In this document: positions 1 to 10,932 of the stretch, piece after piece
Numbering within the stretch: the stretch's first letter is position 1
How the letters are laid out: every line of letters begins with the position of its first letter
DNA from: Siphonodentalium dalli
Taxonomy: Eukaryota > Mollusca > Scaphopoda > Gadilida > Siphonodentaliidae
Length of the DNA: 64,000 nt
Direction: 5' to 3'
Assembly (NCBI GenBank): GCA_032622095.1
Contig: CP136064.1
Span: 195,021,948 to 195,085,947, forward strand
Notes under the pieces: generated by a model
What the model was told of the DNA's origin: nothing
What the model saw: only the letters and a program-made list of their open reading frames with translations
The model's database searches: none
Position numbers and translations under genes: made by a program

Positions 1-526
1 TGGAAAATCACAAATCCATTAAGCATGACTTAAAATTCTGCAGGTGTGTGTGTATACTTGATTAATGCACAATAGAAATATGGCACATAAATATCAAACT
101 TCACCACAAATGACAAAGATATGTGAGGCATGACATGCAGACATGAAATGAAGCTTAACCTTGAGATGTTTTTGATATTACCTTCTGACTGCTTACACAA
201 TAATGAGACATTTGTTTCCAGCAGTGGGTTTTGGGTCAGCAGTTATCTTTTCAAAAGGATATTGCAGAAAATTGTAATGAAGCACAAAAGTACAAATCAT
301 GATCCAGCATTTAAAGCAGTACAAGTGCACTTGCTCGTGATAGTACTTCAGTGATAGATTTGTATAGTTATGCCAGGCCATAGTTAATATATTTCTGTTT
401 CCCATGTATACCATACCTGAGCATACATGAGTTTGTAGTAACTCATTCCTTTTTAAGAAAGAGGTCAGTGAGTGAGAGTGACTAGTGAATAGGTCTATAA
501 TGATGAGCTGAAGACCAGAGCTACAT

Positions 527-685
527 TAATGCCCTAAATAATCGACTTCTTAACCACAGCAAAATTATGGGTAACTTTTCTAACCGAGAGCTTTCCGATG
601 AATGGCAACAAGCCATATTTCAGACTAAATCCTGAAAAGTTACCCATAATTATGCTGTGGTTAAAGAGTCGATTGTTTAGGGCTA
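527..685. mobile_element. Family A foldback element, internally deleted
   Basis: Left arm reads GCCCTAAATAATCGAC and stops after the GGGTAACTTTTC block; the right arm is nearly complete and ends GATTGTTTAGGGC. The loop-proximal part of the left arm is missing and both ends are worn. Compared with full copies (for example 24353-24552) it has lost about 40 bp. Confidence 0.85.
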
Positions 686-1873
686 TGAACACCTTCCATT
701 CTTGATAACAAAAATTTTCTAAATATTTTAGAAACTTATTTTCTGATTTTCTCATCCAAAACAATGCTCGATGAAATATTTGTACTTTAGCATTTATCTG
801 ATACTAAAACGAGAGTTGTGCAGTGATGGCATTTATCCCATTGACAGCTATAGGATACACGTGTAGTAGATTGTTCATAAAACTAAGAACAGAACCAATG
901 CAAGACCGTGTGCCCAATTGAGCCAGTAGCTAAATATAGATTCAATGTAACAAGCAGATCGATACACAAATTCCATTGGTAGTACATATTAGCAGGCAGT
1001 ATTTTATGATAATTAATCATGGATAATCTTGCAATATCTACCCAGTAACTTACTCACAATGTTACCACAAAACCACAGCAGCATCAAGGTTATATATAAT
1101 CATGATGCTTATCATATTCAGCAAGTCGGGAAAGTGGAACTATTTGTCAAAGGGACTTAACCAAGTTGTTACAGGGTTAAGGCCTTTTCGCAAGATTCGA
1201 AAATCCAAGAAAGTAGGTTTTGTTTGAAACCCACCCTCCCATTACCCTTTCTTTTTTTTTACCTTTGCCATTTGGGAGATATTTTGCTTCTATGTCTTCG
1301 GATTAGGCCAAATGGAAGCTTTGCATATATGAACATAGAAGGCAGCATTTCCCCCAGCATGATAAAAATATCAAACATACATACATCAGAGGTCTGTTAA
1401 ATGTCAAAGCAAGGAGATTTATAAGTAAACAAAGCCTTATAAGTAAACAAATTCCAGAGAATTTATATTTGTCGCGCTATCAGAAAATGTATGTAAACAA
1501 TACATTAAACGATCGTATCATGACTATACCTTTTTCTATCATGGTAAATGACAAATCATTTTGAAGAAAGATTAATTGTGGATATCTCAGATGATTACTC
1601 ACATGCAGGTGTTACGTGAAAGTTCTGGGCTCCACTGTGTAAATGTAGTATGTCTTTTGAATGAAAGTCCGATATAGAAGAGCAACAGGGCGGGACTGTT
1701 CAAAACAGCATTATCTCAACTGATATCCCAAGCTGTTGTTTGGTCTAATATTATACAATTTATACTTGTTAAACTGTCATCAGTGCATGTTTATGATAAC
1801 TTTAAAAAGGTGGGCCCAGTTTAAATATATGGTATGTGTCAAAATTAGTAATATAAATCATAGAAAAGGTTAA

Positions 1874-2234
1874 CCCTTTACCCAACAGAAGGGCCCTGTG
1901 CCAATGCATTCTCTTATATATGCGAGTCGACCATAGGTCGCCTCGCATATATAAGAGAATGCATTGGCTTAACACATTAAAAATTATAAAATTGTTAAAG
2001 AATGTAAGAAAAAATGGCCAATGCATTCTCTTATATATGCGAGGCGACCTATGGTCGACTCGCATATATAAGAGAATGCATTGGCACAGGGCATAACTGT
2101 AACCATCACAATGTGGTCAATGAGCCGGTTCCAATGATATCCATATTTGTATGGTTCTATTGAGACAGACCGAAGATATTTTAGGCTGTTGAAGCTTTAT
2201 TTGGCCGGTTTTGGCCGGTTTGTTGGGTAAAGGG
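1874..2234. mobile_element. Family B2 TTAA element with two hairpins
   Basis: Bounded by TTAA at 1870-1873 and 2235-2238. Inverted ends are CCCTTTACCCAACAG and GTTGGGTAAAGGG. Inside are two hairpins in opposite order, each with arms starting CCAATGCATTCTCTTATATA and a GTCGACCATAGGTCGCC-type tip. The right part holds an imperfect GGCCGGTTTTGGCCGG repeat. The TTAA target and CCC start suggest a non-autonomous piggyBac-like element (inference). A near-identical copy is at 48543-48934. Confidence 0.8.
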
Positions 2235-2313
2235 TTAATCGAAAATATAATCCATATGAATCAATTTTGAATTTTAGTTTGTGATAAATGCAGGTGACGG
2301 GGATAGTACTTAC

Positions 2314-3407
2314 ATTGCGGAACTACTGCGATGAATTTCCTTATTACATGGTGTGGGGTCTGGACCCGGACTCGTACTCCGATCACAATCACTATCAGAA
2401 CCACTCATGTTGTCCATATCAACAATAGTTTCAGATGGTGGCTCACACTTGATGGGCATACTGCCCACAGCACTGTCATTGAACGGGTCCCTGAACTCAC
2501 TAGCACTTGGTGCAGAGAACGCTTTCTCTGAATACTTGTCATCGATAACCTCTTGTTTAATGGCACTAGAAACACTTTCAGCACTTTGATTACTTTGGTT
2601 TTTATTTACAAAACTCCTCTCGGCCTCCTTTTCAGCAATTGTCTGTAGTTCGGCCAAACTGGAGAGTTTTTGTAGAGGATTTGAATGCATACTACGGTCA
2701 GCGCTGCCCGATGGTGGAAGAATGTGAACGGGCGACAGCGGTTCTTGCTTGATGATAGTTGATAAGTTAGCTCCTAATTTGGGCGAGACTGTTGTGTCTA
2801 TTGATAAATGCGGTTCCGTCTCACGTGGTTTGCTTTCGTCTGATGAGACATCGAGTACCTTGTCTAAACTAGGGAGACTTGAAGGTAGACTAGCAGGCAG
2901 GTTGGTATCCTGAATCCGAGAATCTGACACCAGTCTTGGATCTGGCGGTAATCTTACATCTGTCAGCAGACGCGGATCCGGCGGCAGACGTGGATCTGGT
3001 GGCAGACGTGGATCTGGCAGCAGGCGTGGATCTGGTGGCAGACGATGTTCTGCCAGCAAACGCGGGTCTAAGGGAAACCGGTGGTCTGGTGGCAAACCAT
3101 GTTCGTCTCCGATCTGTGAAGGCAGTAATGGCTGATGAGGAGGGCGTAAATGTGACAGGTATGGGGGGACGAATGATGAAGGAGGGTAAGGGAGGTGAGG
3201 TGGGAATGATGCAGGCAACGGAGTGCAAGTGCTGTCTTGTGAAGAAGGTGGTGACGCCACGATTGGAGGTGAAATGGTGGCTGGTGCAATAGGTGCAGAT
3301 GACGTCGTCGTCAGTGGCGAGTCGCAATTTCGAGATATTGAAGCTGGCTTGAAGTCGCTGTTTGCAGGACTTGGTGTACTCCTTGGAGAACTAGAACTTA
3401 AGTCATC
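2314..3407 (-). CDS. Atrophin/RERE-like gene, large proline-rich exon
   Basis: Exon of 1094 nt. The acceptor is TTCCACAG before 3407 and the donor GTAAGTAC follows 2314. It starts in phase 0 and leaves two bases, giving 364 full codons. The first residues (DDLSSSSPRSTPSPANSD) align with the human RERE stretch after the zinc finger, which I recall as [22 protein letters not shown]. A proline-rich segment follows, then ten tandem six-residue units of LPPDPR type (2916-3095). After these come serine/acid-rich sequence and three sumoylation-type sites: IKQE near 2745, IKQE near 2558 and IKCE near 2450. The last motif sits before an acidic and SPGPDPTP stretch, as IKEE does in RERE. The opposite strand is also open, which is only a GC-rich shadow. 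The product should be a nuclear corepressor. The C-terminal atrophin box is outside the window. The assignment is firm as a family; orthology to RERE rather than another atrophin is inferred. Confidence 0.9.
2916..3095 (-). repeat. Coding 18-bp repeat (ten LPPDPR-type hexapeptides)
   Basis: Ten consecutive 18-nt units inside the large atrophin-like exon. The units read LPPDHR, FPLDPR, LLAEHR, LPPDPR, LLPDPR, LPPDPR, LPPDPR, LLTDVR, LPPDPR and LVSDSR. The frame and the D-x-R core are kept throughout; outer units are more diverged than central ones, as expected of a repeat that grows from the middle. Confidence 0.95.
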
Positions 3408-3456
3408 CTGTGGAATGGACAGAAAATCCCTAAATTACTCAACTTGAATTCATTTA

Positions 3457-3538
3457 CAGTAATGCCCTAAATAATCGACTCCTTACCCACAACAGAATTA
3501 TGGGTAACTTTTCAGGATTTAGTCGGAAATATGGCTCT
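3457..3538. mobile_element. Family A, left arm only
   Basis: Starts CAGTAATGCCCTAAATAATC and stops after GGAAATATGGCT. The matching right arm is found at 3826-3929, separated by the L repeat, so this is either one element split by L or two truncated copies either side of it. Confidence 0.85.
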
Positions 3539-3539
3539 C

Positions 3540-3825
3540 AGTCCAGCTCAGTGATTCATTTCATATCCAGGTCAAAGGTTATTAACTGCATGATATAAAA
3601 TAAAACTCCCAATGTGATTATAGATTGTTTGTATATGATCATACCAGTATAAAAAGTTGGAATACTATATATTCTTGGTATAAGGAAAGGCCCCATATTC
3701 CTCAGAATAGCATTGAGAAATGGCATCATCTATTAAATGGATTGATGTCATTAATGTATATTAGGGACGGAATACAATCTGTGCACCAGCTTATCAAGAT
3801 ATGAAATGCTGAGATATACAGTAAG
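3540..3825 (+). repeat. Dispersed repeat L (copy 1)
   Basis: About 286 bp that recurs in reverse orientation between 26840 and 27660, where it is broken by two later insertions. No coding capacity or clear terminal repeats. In both places its end (GCTGAGAT then TACAGTAA) runs directly into a family A start. Confidence 0.8.
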
Positions 3826-3929
3826 TGAGAGCTTTCCGATGAATGGCAACAAGCCATATTTCCGACTAAATCCTGAAAAATTACCTATAATTCTGCTGTG
3901 GTTAAGGAGTCGATTATTTAGGGCATTAC
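3826..3929. mobile_element. Family A, right arm only
   Basis: Begins GTGAGAGCTTTCCGATGAAT right after CAGTAA and ends GGGCATTACTG. The left arm between the CAGTAA and the loop is deleted. Confidence 0.85.
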
Positions 3930-4152
3930 TGAACCTCAATATATTTTTATAATTTGAGTATAATCGTATTCAAATTTTTTTGGGAAATTCATGGACAATA
4001 TCGCTATTATTCAATTGTTGTGGTGGTGAAGCATAATTTAATGTTAATTGTTTTCCCTCCTGCATTTACTTTTTTCAAACCAAATGTTGTAAACCAGGCT
4101 ATTTATTTGTTGAGGCCTTAGCTGTTTTTTGACGATAAATTTTTTTATTTAA

Positions 4153-4497
4153 AGGGATACTGTACACTAAACCCGTCCATTTATGGGACCATCTCCTTTA
4201 TACTCAACATAACATATGCAACAAATGAATGAATTTTAGCCATGGATTTGTGCAAAATACACTAATTTGCTCTATGAATGATGCAAACAACATGGAATAT
4301 ATAATGTAAATGAATTTATGACTGGAGTCATTAAATCATTTTCAGTATAATTACCATGTTGTTTGCATCGTTCAGAGAGCGCATGAGTGTATTTTGCACT
4401 CATCCATGGCTCAAATTCATTGATTTGTTGCATATATTCTGTTGAGTATAAAAGGAGATCGCCCAATAAATGGCCAGATTTAGGGTACAGTCCCCCT
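4153..4497. mobile_element. Family N TTAA element (foldback)
   Basis: Flanked by TTAA at 4149-4152 and 4498-4501. Ends are AGGGATACTGTACACTAAA and TTTAGGGTACAGTCCCCCT, a long imperfect inverted repeat. The two halves pair over much of their length (CCATGGATTTGTGCAAAATA against TATTTTGCACTCATCCATGG). No open frame. A single copy in this window. Confidence 0.75.
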
Positions 4498-4986
4498 TTA
4501 AAAAAAAATTATGAGGTCCAATAAAATAGGAGAAAGTTTTGGTTAAAATTTGACATTTTATTAAAAAAATTTGTGTCCTCAAATTAACACAGAAATTGGA
4601 CAGAAACTAATGATAATACTATCTCAATTTGTCTTTCTTTTTGCAGTAGCATATTTTAATAATATGATTTGTCCAAATATTCTATCACTCATACTTTTGA
4701 CCAGAAGGTATTTTCGAAACTGTACAATTAACGTTCAAATTGTTAGCGCTGAGAACAGTGCAAGGTGTGAACAAAACTGGAATTTAGGTAAAACATAACA
4801 AGTGAACATTAAATACCGGTACCACAACATGGAAATGGAGGTAAAATAACAGAAAACAAAAACAAGGTCCCCAGACAGTGATTCTGAAAGGACAGGCAGA
4901 TACTTATATAACAAATTGAAGACATAGTAAAATGGTTCAATACCAACAGTTACACAACATCTATATTTTTCTGAAGGCTATTTTAA

Positions 4987-5593
4987 CCCTTTATATACTA
5001 AATACTCATTGACGAGTAGTTTGCTTAACCCTTTGGAGAGTATCTGTAACGTCATACACATGACGTCATGAGTAAATTTAACGTCAACGTCAACGAAATA
5101 ATTATCAACAAGTTCGATCAAAATGGTCCAATAATTCATTTTAATTTAGGTGCATTTTTTTGTTAACGTGTGTTATCATATCGATTGCACTTATACATTT
5201 GGGACATTATATTAATCAAAATAACTCCTATACAAATCATTTATAAATTAGATGATTTATTGAAGTTATGTCTACATAAAATAACACTTCCTGAAACGAC
5301 ATATATGTCGTTCTACTCCTCAACCGATAGACGACATATATGTCGTTCTACTCACCCAAGGGTTAAGAAAAACTCAGATAATAAGTTCAACAAAATTACC
5401 ATAGGTCATTTGACGATTTGTTGAACTTATTATCTGAACATTTCCAACCAATGAATATGAATCATACTGCTCTTGTATTATGTGTTTTTATGGCTGGCGT
5501 CTGCTTTTATTGCCTGAACACCTCTCCAAATGGATAATAGTCAGTTCTGATGTATACGATTATAACTGCATGGGAGAATCCATTTGGTAGGGC
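4987..5593. mobile_element. Family C TTAA element interrupted by element O
   Basis: The left TTAA is at 4983-4986 and the end CCCTTTATATACTAAATACT matches other C copies. The right half (TTGTTGAACTTATTATCTGA ... GGGAGAATCCATTTGGTA) resumes after element O at 5029-5362, so O inserted into C. The right end has lost its TTAA. Confidence 0.75.
5029..5362. mobile_element. Family O TTAA element nested in family C
   Basis: Bounded by TTAA at 5025-5028 and 5363-5366. The ends are CCCTTTGGAGAG and CTCACCCAAGGG. It contains paired small palindromes: ACGTCATACACATGACGT near the left end and ACGACATATATGTCGT twice (5297-5312, 5331-5346) near the right. Non-coding. Confidence 0.7.
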
Positions 5594-5706
5594 CAACATT
5601 AGAATTGGGTGTCCTCATTACCCATAAATAATGCCTTCAAATAACTCGATTATTATCAAAATGTGAGTCATGCAAACTACAATTGCTTAGTGACCCACTA
5701 AATCTA

Positions 5707-5922
5707 CAGTAATGCCATAAATAATCTGACTCCTTAACCACAGCAGAATTATTGGTAATTTTTCAAGATTTAGTCGGAAATATCATCAAATATGGCTTGT
5801 TGCCATTCAACGGAAAGCTCTCAGTGAGAGCTTTCTGATGAATGGCAACAAGCCATATCTCCAACTAAATCCTGAAAAATTACCCATTATTCTGCTGTAG
5901 TTGATTATTTTGGGCATTACTG
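5707..5922. mobile_element. Family A foldback, full length
   Basis: TA-flanked palindrome from CAGTAATGCC to GGCATTACTG, 216 bp, both arms present with about 10 percent mismatch and one small deletion in the right arm. Confidence 0.9.
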
Positions 5923-6148
5923 TAGATAATTTTGTGATACTAAACTGATGTTGTTATATGGCCTAGTGGCTGAAAAGATAATAATACCCTGACCAACCAA
6001 AATCACACAGTCGGTTATAGGTCAAAGTCATTACGTCCTTTTAGGTGAATTATGACTGGTCTTCAGCATGATAATTTCTCTAATCAATCATTTGGGTAAT
6101 TATAATTGGTTTATATTCAAAGACTTCAAAAATATTACAGAAAAGCAG

Positions 6149-6632
6149 GCCTCAAATTATGGTGGCAGATTTTCAGAATGTTATCCCCAAAGGGTGAATT
6201 TAGTGACTACCCTGCATAGCCCGGGGCGAGCATCGCCAGTTTCATCCTCTAGGGTCCTCATTCTTAATGGCCTCATCTGCTATGGGAGACCTATACTCAG
6301 ATTTAAGTTCCAAGATGGTGAATATGGCAATGTGCCCCCATTGGGCACATCAATTATGCATTGTGTCATCTGCTAATTTGGGGATATAGGGAAAAAACTA
6401 AAAAAAGAAATAGAAACTTTCTAAGAAACCAGCTGAAGAAACCCCCAAAAAAACTTGTTAATTTGATAATAAAGATACGTTCCATTGCATATGAGGGCTA
6501 AGCAGAATTAGGTCCTCGAAGGGAGAATTTAGTGATGCTAGCCAGCTGTGCAGGTAGCGACACTAAATTCACCCTCTGGGGACCTCATTCTGCAAATGTC
6601 TGGCACCATATTTTGAGGCCTATAGAAAAGAG
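6149..6632. mobile_element. Family F element (copy 1)
   Basis: Ends are AGGCCTCAAATTATGGTG and its inverse CACCATATTTTGAGGCCT. Inside each end lies a smaller inverted pair built from GGGTGAATTTAGTGA and TCACTAAATTCACCCTCTGG. A shorter relative is at 59812-60150. It may be hAT-derived (ends start with AGGCCT), but I could not confirm a target duplication. Confidence 0.65.
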
Positions 6633-6903
6633 AAACCCAGAGTATAAAACAAACATATCTGAGCAAGGCAGCAATAAAATGTTCTGAATCATTGTGATAT
6701 TACTATTTATTACATATCTATCAACGTAATTCGCATGATCGCACGAGTTTCCAGGCGTGTGATAATTCTCAGAATCGCACTAGTGCAATCTGTCGACGGA
6801 ACTATTTCATTCAGTGTTAAAACTCAATTAAATTCACATTTTCTGTACCGGAGATGTATGATTGTGAGTCAACTTACTATGATACGGAGATATGTAATAA
6901 AAA

Positions 6904-7064
6904 TGGAACCGCATGAGTGTCTGGATTTTGACGAATTATCGCACGAGATTTGTTGGCGGAACACGATACCTCTCGTGCGGAACTGCGTCCTGCGCTCGAG
7001 ATATCGCTCCGCCAACAAATCTCGTGCGATAATTTCGTCAAAATCCAGACACTCATGCGGTTCT
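6904..7064. repeat. GC-rich hairpin J5
   Basis: Arms of about 65 bp pair almost perfectly (GAACCGCATGAGTGTCTGG with CCAGACACTCATGCGGTTC; TTTGTTGGCGGA with TCCGCCAACAAA). The outer edge reads CTATTTATTAC. GC and CpG content is far above the surroundings. The 147-codon open frame crossing it is a by-product. Confidence 0.85.
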
Positions 7065-8479
7065 ATCTATTTATTACACGCTTATTGCCATCTTTCGGTT
7101 GATTACGTTACTTTTTCAGTCTGTGTGGGATTTTCACTCAAATGCACTAATGTGATCCTCATAGTTTGTGTGATATAAATGAAGTCATGCACGAAAACCC
7201 AGCCGGTGCTACAACAATAATTTGACTTTGTATTGTGTTGAATAGATGACTAAATTGCATGAAAATTGAACAGAAGAAATTATTTGATGACAAAGAATAT
7301 TGACTGCTGGTGTGTAATAAATGCATAACTGCACATGCATGTAATGAGGTGAAATTTATTATTAAAGGCCCACACCTGTGGCTGGCCATGTTTAAATTAA
7401 ATTAGTGCAAAGCAGTTAGTGACTTTTGTCAAGTTAAAAGTAGGTTTGATTGATAAGCATGGTCCATATTATGATTTTATATAATAAGACTTCTGGTTGG
7501 CAGACTTATTGTCTCAAATAGATTTCATGATTCTGCGGATTTGACAGTTTCTTCTATATGAGAACAAGGTGACTGGTTGGCCAGTAGTTATATTTGAAAT
7601 TTGAAAAGCAGTACAGAGATACTTACAAAAAACTTATATAAAAGAAATAATTGACAAAGAAACAAGATTTAGTGGAATACTGTCTTTTTCAATTGCATAA
7701 ATTTGATACCTACGCATTGATTGGTGTGTGATATATGTCACATAATTTTAAATTTAACATGGAGACATGTCATGATATGACATAATGGCTGAAATTATGC
7801 TGAACTTCAATCAAGCATGTGACAAAAAAATTAGGTTTCAGTGCACGCTAAATTCGTCAATAGAACAAAATTATTTAACATGTACACCAGCTTGATATGA
7901 ATGTTCATTAAGAATTCCATATATTTCAGACTTTAGCTTACATCATAAAGATTAATTTCATGAACACTATTGCCCATACTGACCAATAGTGAAAATTATC
8001 TTCAATATAACACCGTCAGTTAGCCAGAAACAGCATGGTAAAATATTTTGCAAGTTTTCTGTGAAACTTTCAGTCATTTGACATGCATTTTAAAAGCTAC
8101 AATAATATTACTGGTTATTAACTGAGAAAAAGATAGGATCTTCTTCATACTAAATATAACCTTTTTAATACTAAATTTAGAAATATTTAACATGAATTAG
8201 GGCAAACCTCCCTCATCGCTGCAGTTTTCTTTTAAGAATACTCAAACATTTTTCTCAATATTTTCTGTTAGAAATATTGGATTTGAACAACGAAAATGAT
8301 TTTTTTCTGTTTCCAGATTTTGAGAAAAAATATAAATAATTAGCCTCCCACCTCATCTCAAAATTGAGATCTAATTGCCAGAGAACACAGATATTATATT
8401 TTAATGGCCTTCTGGCAAACTAAACATTTATGAAACATATTTTGTATAAAATGTATGGAGTATAAAGAGTGTAACGAAC

Positions 8480-8590
8480 CTGGTTATTTTCGATATCGCC
8501 TTCATTACCAATCTCATCATTATCGTTATCGTCGTTAGCTGATACAGAGCTGCTGTCCTCTGATACAAACTCAGAGTCTGTATTGTTTTC
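8480..8590 (-). CDS. Atrophin/RERE-like gene, acidic linker exon
   Basis: Exon of 111 nt (37 codons, phase 0 at both ends) starting ENNTDSEFVSEDSSS and ending GDIENNQ. The acceptor is a strong TTACCTGCAG. The donor is GTTCGT, weaker than the others in this gene. Serine, aspartate and asparagine dominate, as in the acidic spacer of RERE after its zinc finger. Joining to the next exon gives NNQDDLSSSSPRSTP, which aligns with the RERE stretch I recall as [14 protein letters not shown]. That supports the weak donor. Confidence 0.85.
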
Positions 8591-9189
8591 CTGCAGGTAA
8601 CACAAAAGTGAACAATGGTCAAGTGATTAACCCAGTTTTAATTTGTGTGCTCCATCTTGAATTTGATAGTCCGAATTAGTATTGCCAGTATTTCACAAAG
8701 CATTGCCTTCATCTTAGCAAGTGCAGCTGCTTGATTTCTTCAGAGCTTCTTTTTACGATTAATTGATACTAATTGGTATTATAAATGCCTATTGTTGGTA
8801 AATATCATTGTCTAGGCTGGCTTTGAGTTATGTTTCAGCTGTTTTTCTTGCTGCCTTGTCCAATGGGCCACTTCATCTGACAATATACATCGGTCCACAC
8901 TTATATTTATATTATGTACTGTTCATGTGTTTATCGTATATAAAATTATCCTATCCTATCATAGCTCCCATTGGGCTGTTCCAATATTTCCATTCTGATA
9001 AATCGAGACAATGACAAGATGCCTGTGACCATATACCAGTGTTATACAAAAGTGTACCCAAAACACAAATTTAGTTTTGCATCACATACAATTTAGCATC
9101 AATGGTATCCTGTCCTCCCGTATATTGACCGCACTAAATAATGGCCAATTTCTATAGAAATCAATGTTATGCCATCATACACCTCTTAC

Positions 9190-9276
9190 CTCGTCAGACT
9201 TCTTCCTTTTCTGTATCTTATCTTCAGAATCTGATGAGTTGTGTACTCTCTTTTTACCCTTACCAGAATCTTCCTT
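9190..9276 (-). CDS. Atrophin/RERE-like gene, basic linker exon
   Basis: Exon of 87 nt, 29 codons, phase 0 both ends. It reads KEDSGKGKKRVHNSSDSEDK and then a lysine-rich tail with KRKK, a likely nuclear localisation signal. Acceptor TTTGAATTTTCAG, donor GTAAGAGG. The human protein has a comparable lysine-rich segment at this place. Too short to be recognised alone; splice signals and matching phases on both sides carry the call. Confidence 0.87.
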
Positions 9277-9589
9277 CTGAAAATTCAAAAGAAAGTTTGA
9301 AGTTTCTGCAAATTTTCAAAAAAGGGCAACTACCCTCTGCACATAATATAATTTTGCAACATAATCAATAGGTCACACAAGTTAACAAGAAGTTTTGATA
9401 GTAACATTCAACAACTAAATTACTTTCATAACCCAACGAAATCCCCAAAGAAATTTATCACAAAGTTTATTGATTTTTTTTAATCCACATATCAGGTCTA
9501 CTTAAATATTATTGCCTTGCATAAACAAGAAGTTTGGCATACCCCACAGAACCAAATTAAAACATGGGAAGGACGGAAACTGAATATAA

Positions 9590-10394
9590 CCCTTTCATGA
9601 CTGGAGCTTCTTGAAATTTAGCAAAAACCCTGTGCCAATGTATTCTCTTATACAGTCAATTTCAGTTAATTGCATATCGTTTAAATGCATGTTTCGGCTA
9701 TTTGCATTAAAATATGCATGCACCAAACCATTTTCTCATAAAAAGACTATTTTTTTTAATCGTTTATTTGCATAAGGGTCGGACTCTATTCCGTTTTTAT
9801 GCATATGAAAATTGCCAAAAATGTTGATTAGAAGGGGTAAAAAGTCACCTCATGGTGCCAAAATTATAGAAATTTGTAAAAATGTTTACCTTGAAAAACG
9901 TATTTTATGGGAAAACTTAATACAAAGTTGGTAACAATGACCATCGCGAGAACAATGGCAGTTTTCAGTTTCATTATTTGCATGATTTCTTAAAATTTGT
10001 ATACTTATTTGTTTAGTTGAGTAACACAGTGTCTGCTTCATAAAAAACGTTAGTAAACACCTGCAGTTCCAGTTGCAATTACGATAAGTGAAAGGAAGCT
10101 TCTGGGAATTACATCAACAAAGTGTCAAGGACGCCGACTAAACACATTCGTGATTTCGGCTTAATGCATTTTCGGTTAATTGCATAAGAAAAGCCATGCA
10201 CCGTCTCTATGCAATAAAGCAAAATTGACTGTATATGCAAGTCTACCATATATAGAGAGCCTCGCATATATACCAGAATACATTGGCCCAGCAATATTTG
10301 CCTTGACTTGTAAACCAGTGCATTCTCTATATATATATATGCAAAGCTCCCTATGGGAGACTTTAATGCTGCACCAGCACAGCAACAGAAAGGG
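9590..10394. mobile_element. Family B TTAA element, interrupted
   Basis: Left end CCCTTTCATGACTGGAGCTT follows ATAA (a decayed TTAA); right end AGAAAGGG precedes TTAA 10395-10398. Both hairpin blocks typical of family B are present but the first is broken inside ATTCTCTTATATATGC by the element at 9653-10231. Confidence 0.8.
9653..10231. mobile_element. TA-flanked non-autonomous element (pogo/Tigger-like)
   Basis: It has TA at both sides (9651-9652, 10232-10233). Inverted ends are CAGTCAATTTCAGTTAATTG and its counterpart CAGTCAATTTTGCTTTATTG. Repeated subterminal words such as TCGGYTAATTGCAT and TTTGCAT resemble those of Tigger-like elements. No transposase frame in 579 bp. It sits inside the older family B copy. 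Confidence 0.75.
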
Positions 10395-10667
10395 TTAAAG
10401 TAGAAGGATAACTCTAGAATGGAAAATATAAACAAGGTCATTGGGCAGTCATGAAGGTGAACATCCATACCAAATTTCATTCAGGCATGGCTCAGATATA
10501 TCTCCAAATGGACTGACAGATGGCAAGACAGTCAGATCGACAGATGGACAAAGTCAATCCAGGATACGGCTAGAACAGGAAGGACCTTTTAGTCACCTAT
10601 AAATCGAGGATACCACCTATTTTGTTCAAATTGAGCATATATAATCTGTTATTTCGAGAGCACTCAC

Positions 10668-10799
10668 CTTTATACTAATATTACTACATATACTATCCAC
10701 ACTTGGAGATTTGCTTTCACTAGATTTGTTGTTTGGACTATCACTGATATCCGGGCTAATACTTAGACGCTCTTTTGGCTTTCCTTTATTATTACCACT
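10668..10799 (-). CDS. Atrophin/RERE-like gene, serine-rich exon
   Basis: Exon of 132 nt, 44 codons, phase 0 both ends. It reads SGNNKGKPKERLSISPDISD, then serine-rich sequence ending SNISIK. Acceptor TGCTTTTTCAG, donor GTGAGTGC. It aligns loosely with RERE SGRKKQPASPDGRTSP, downstream of the zinc finger. Many SP dipeptides suggest phosphorylation, but this is only an inference from composition. Confidence 0.88.
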
Positions 10800-10932
10800 C
10801 TGAAAAAGCAAAACAATTACATACTGATTTTGTTACATTTTTGAACTGTTTAATTTGATAATATGCAATATAATGTAAATTATGTGTGACATCACAAGGA
10901 TGCATGCCCACCAATTAAATCAGCATTTTCAT

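Larger units (their letters stand above)
1..2313 (-). other. Intron of the atrophin-like gene running off the left edge
   Basis: The large proline-rich exon ends at 2314 with a GTAAGT donor (minus strand), so this stretch is the first part of the next intron. I see no further coding exon in it; the conserved atrophin C-terminal region expected next is not here. It contains a degraded family A foldback (527-685) and a TTAA element (1874-2234). The rest is AT-rich sequence with no recognisable feature. Confidence 0.75.
3408..8479 (-). other. Intron of the atrophin-like gene (5072 bp)
   Basis: Lies between the exon ending at 8480 and the exon starting at 3407, both in phase 0. It is filled with dispersed repeats: two half family A elements around an L repeat (3457-3929), a TTAA element (4153-4497), a nested pair (4987-5593), family A (5707-5922), family F (6149-6632) and a GC-rich hairpin (6904-7064). 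From about 7400 to 8470 I see only AT-rich unique sequence. Confidence 0.8.
9277..10667 (-). other. Intron of the atrophin-like gene (1391 bp)
   Basis: Phase-0 intron. More than half is a family B TTAA element (9590-10394) that has itself been split by a TA-flanked element (9653-10231). Confidence 0.8.

Noticed and set aside
1-2313. Search for the atrophin C-terminal exon (RF.RHLDRG-type motif)
   Set aside because: Not found in any minus-strand frame here; it must lie left of the window.
2353-3447. Several plus-strand open frames of 66-118 codons over the large exon
   Set aside because: Antisense shadows of the proline-rich minus-strand exon; composition and splice signals support only the minus strand.
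6735-7178. 147-codon plus-strand open frame
   Set aside because: It runs across both arms of hairpin J5; the frame is a consequence of the GC-rich palindrome, and no domain is visible.
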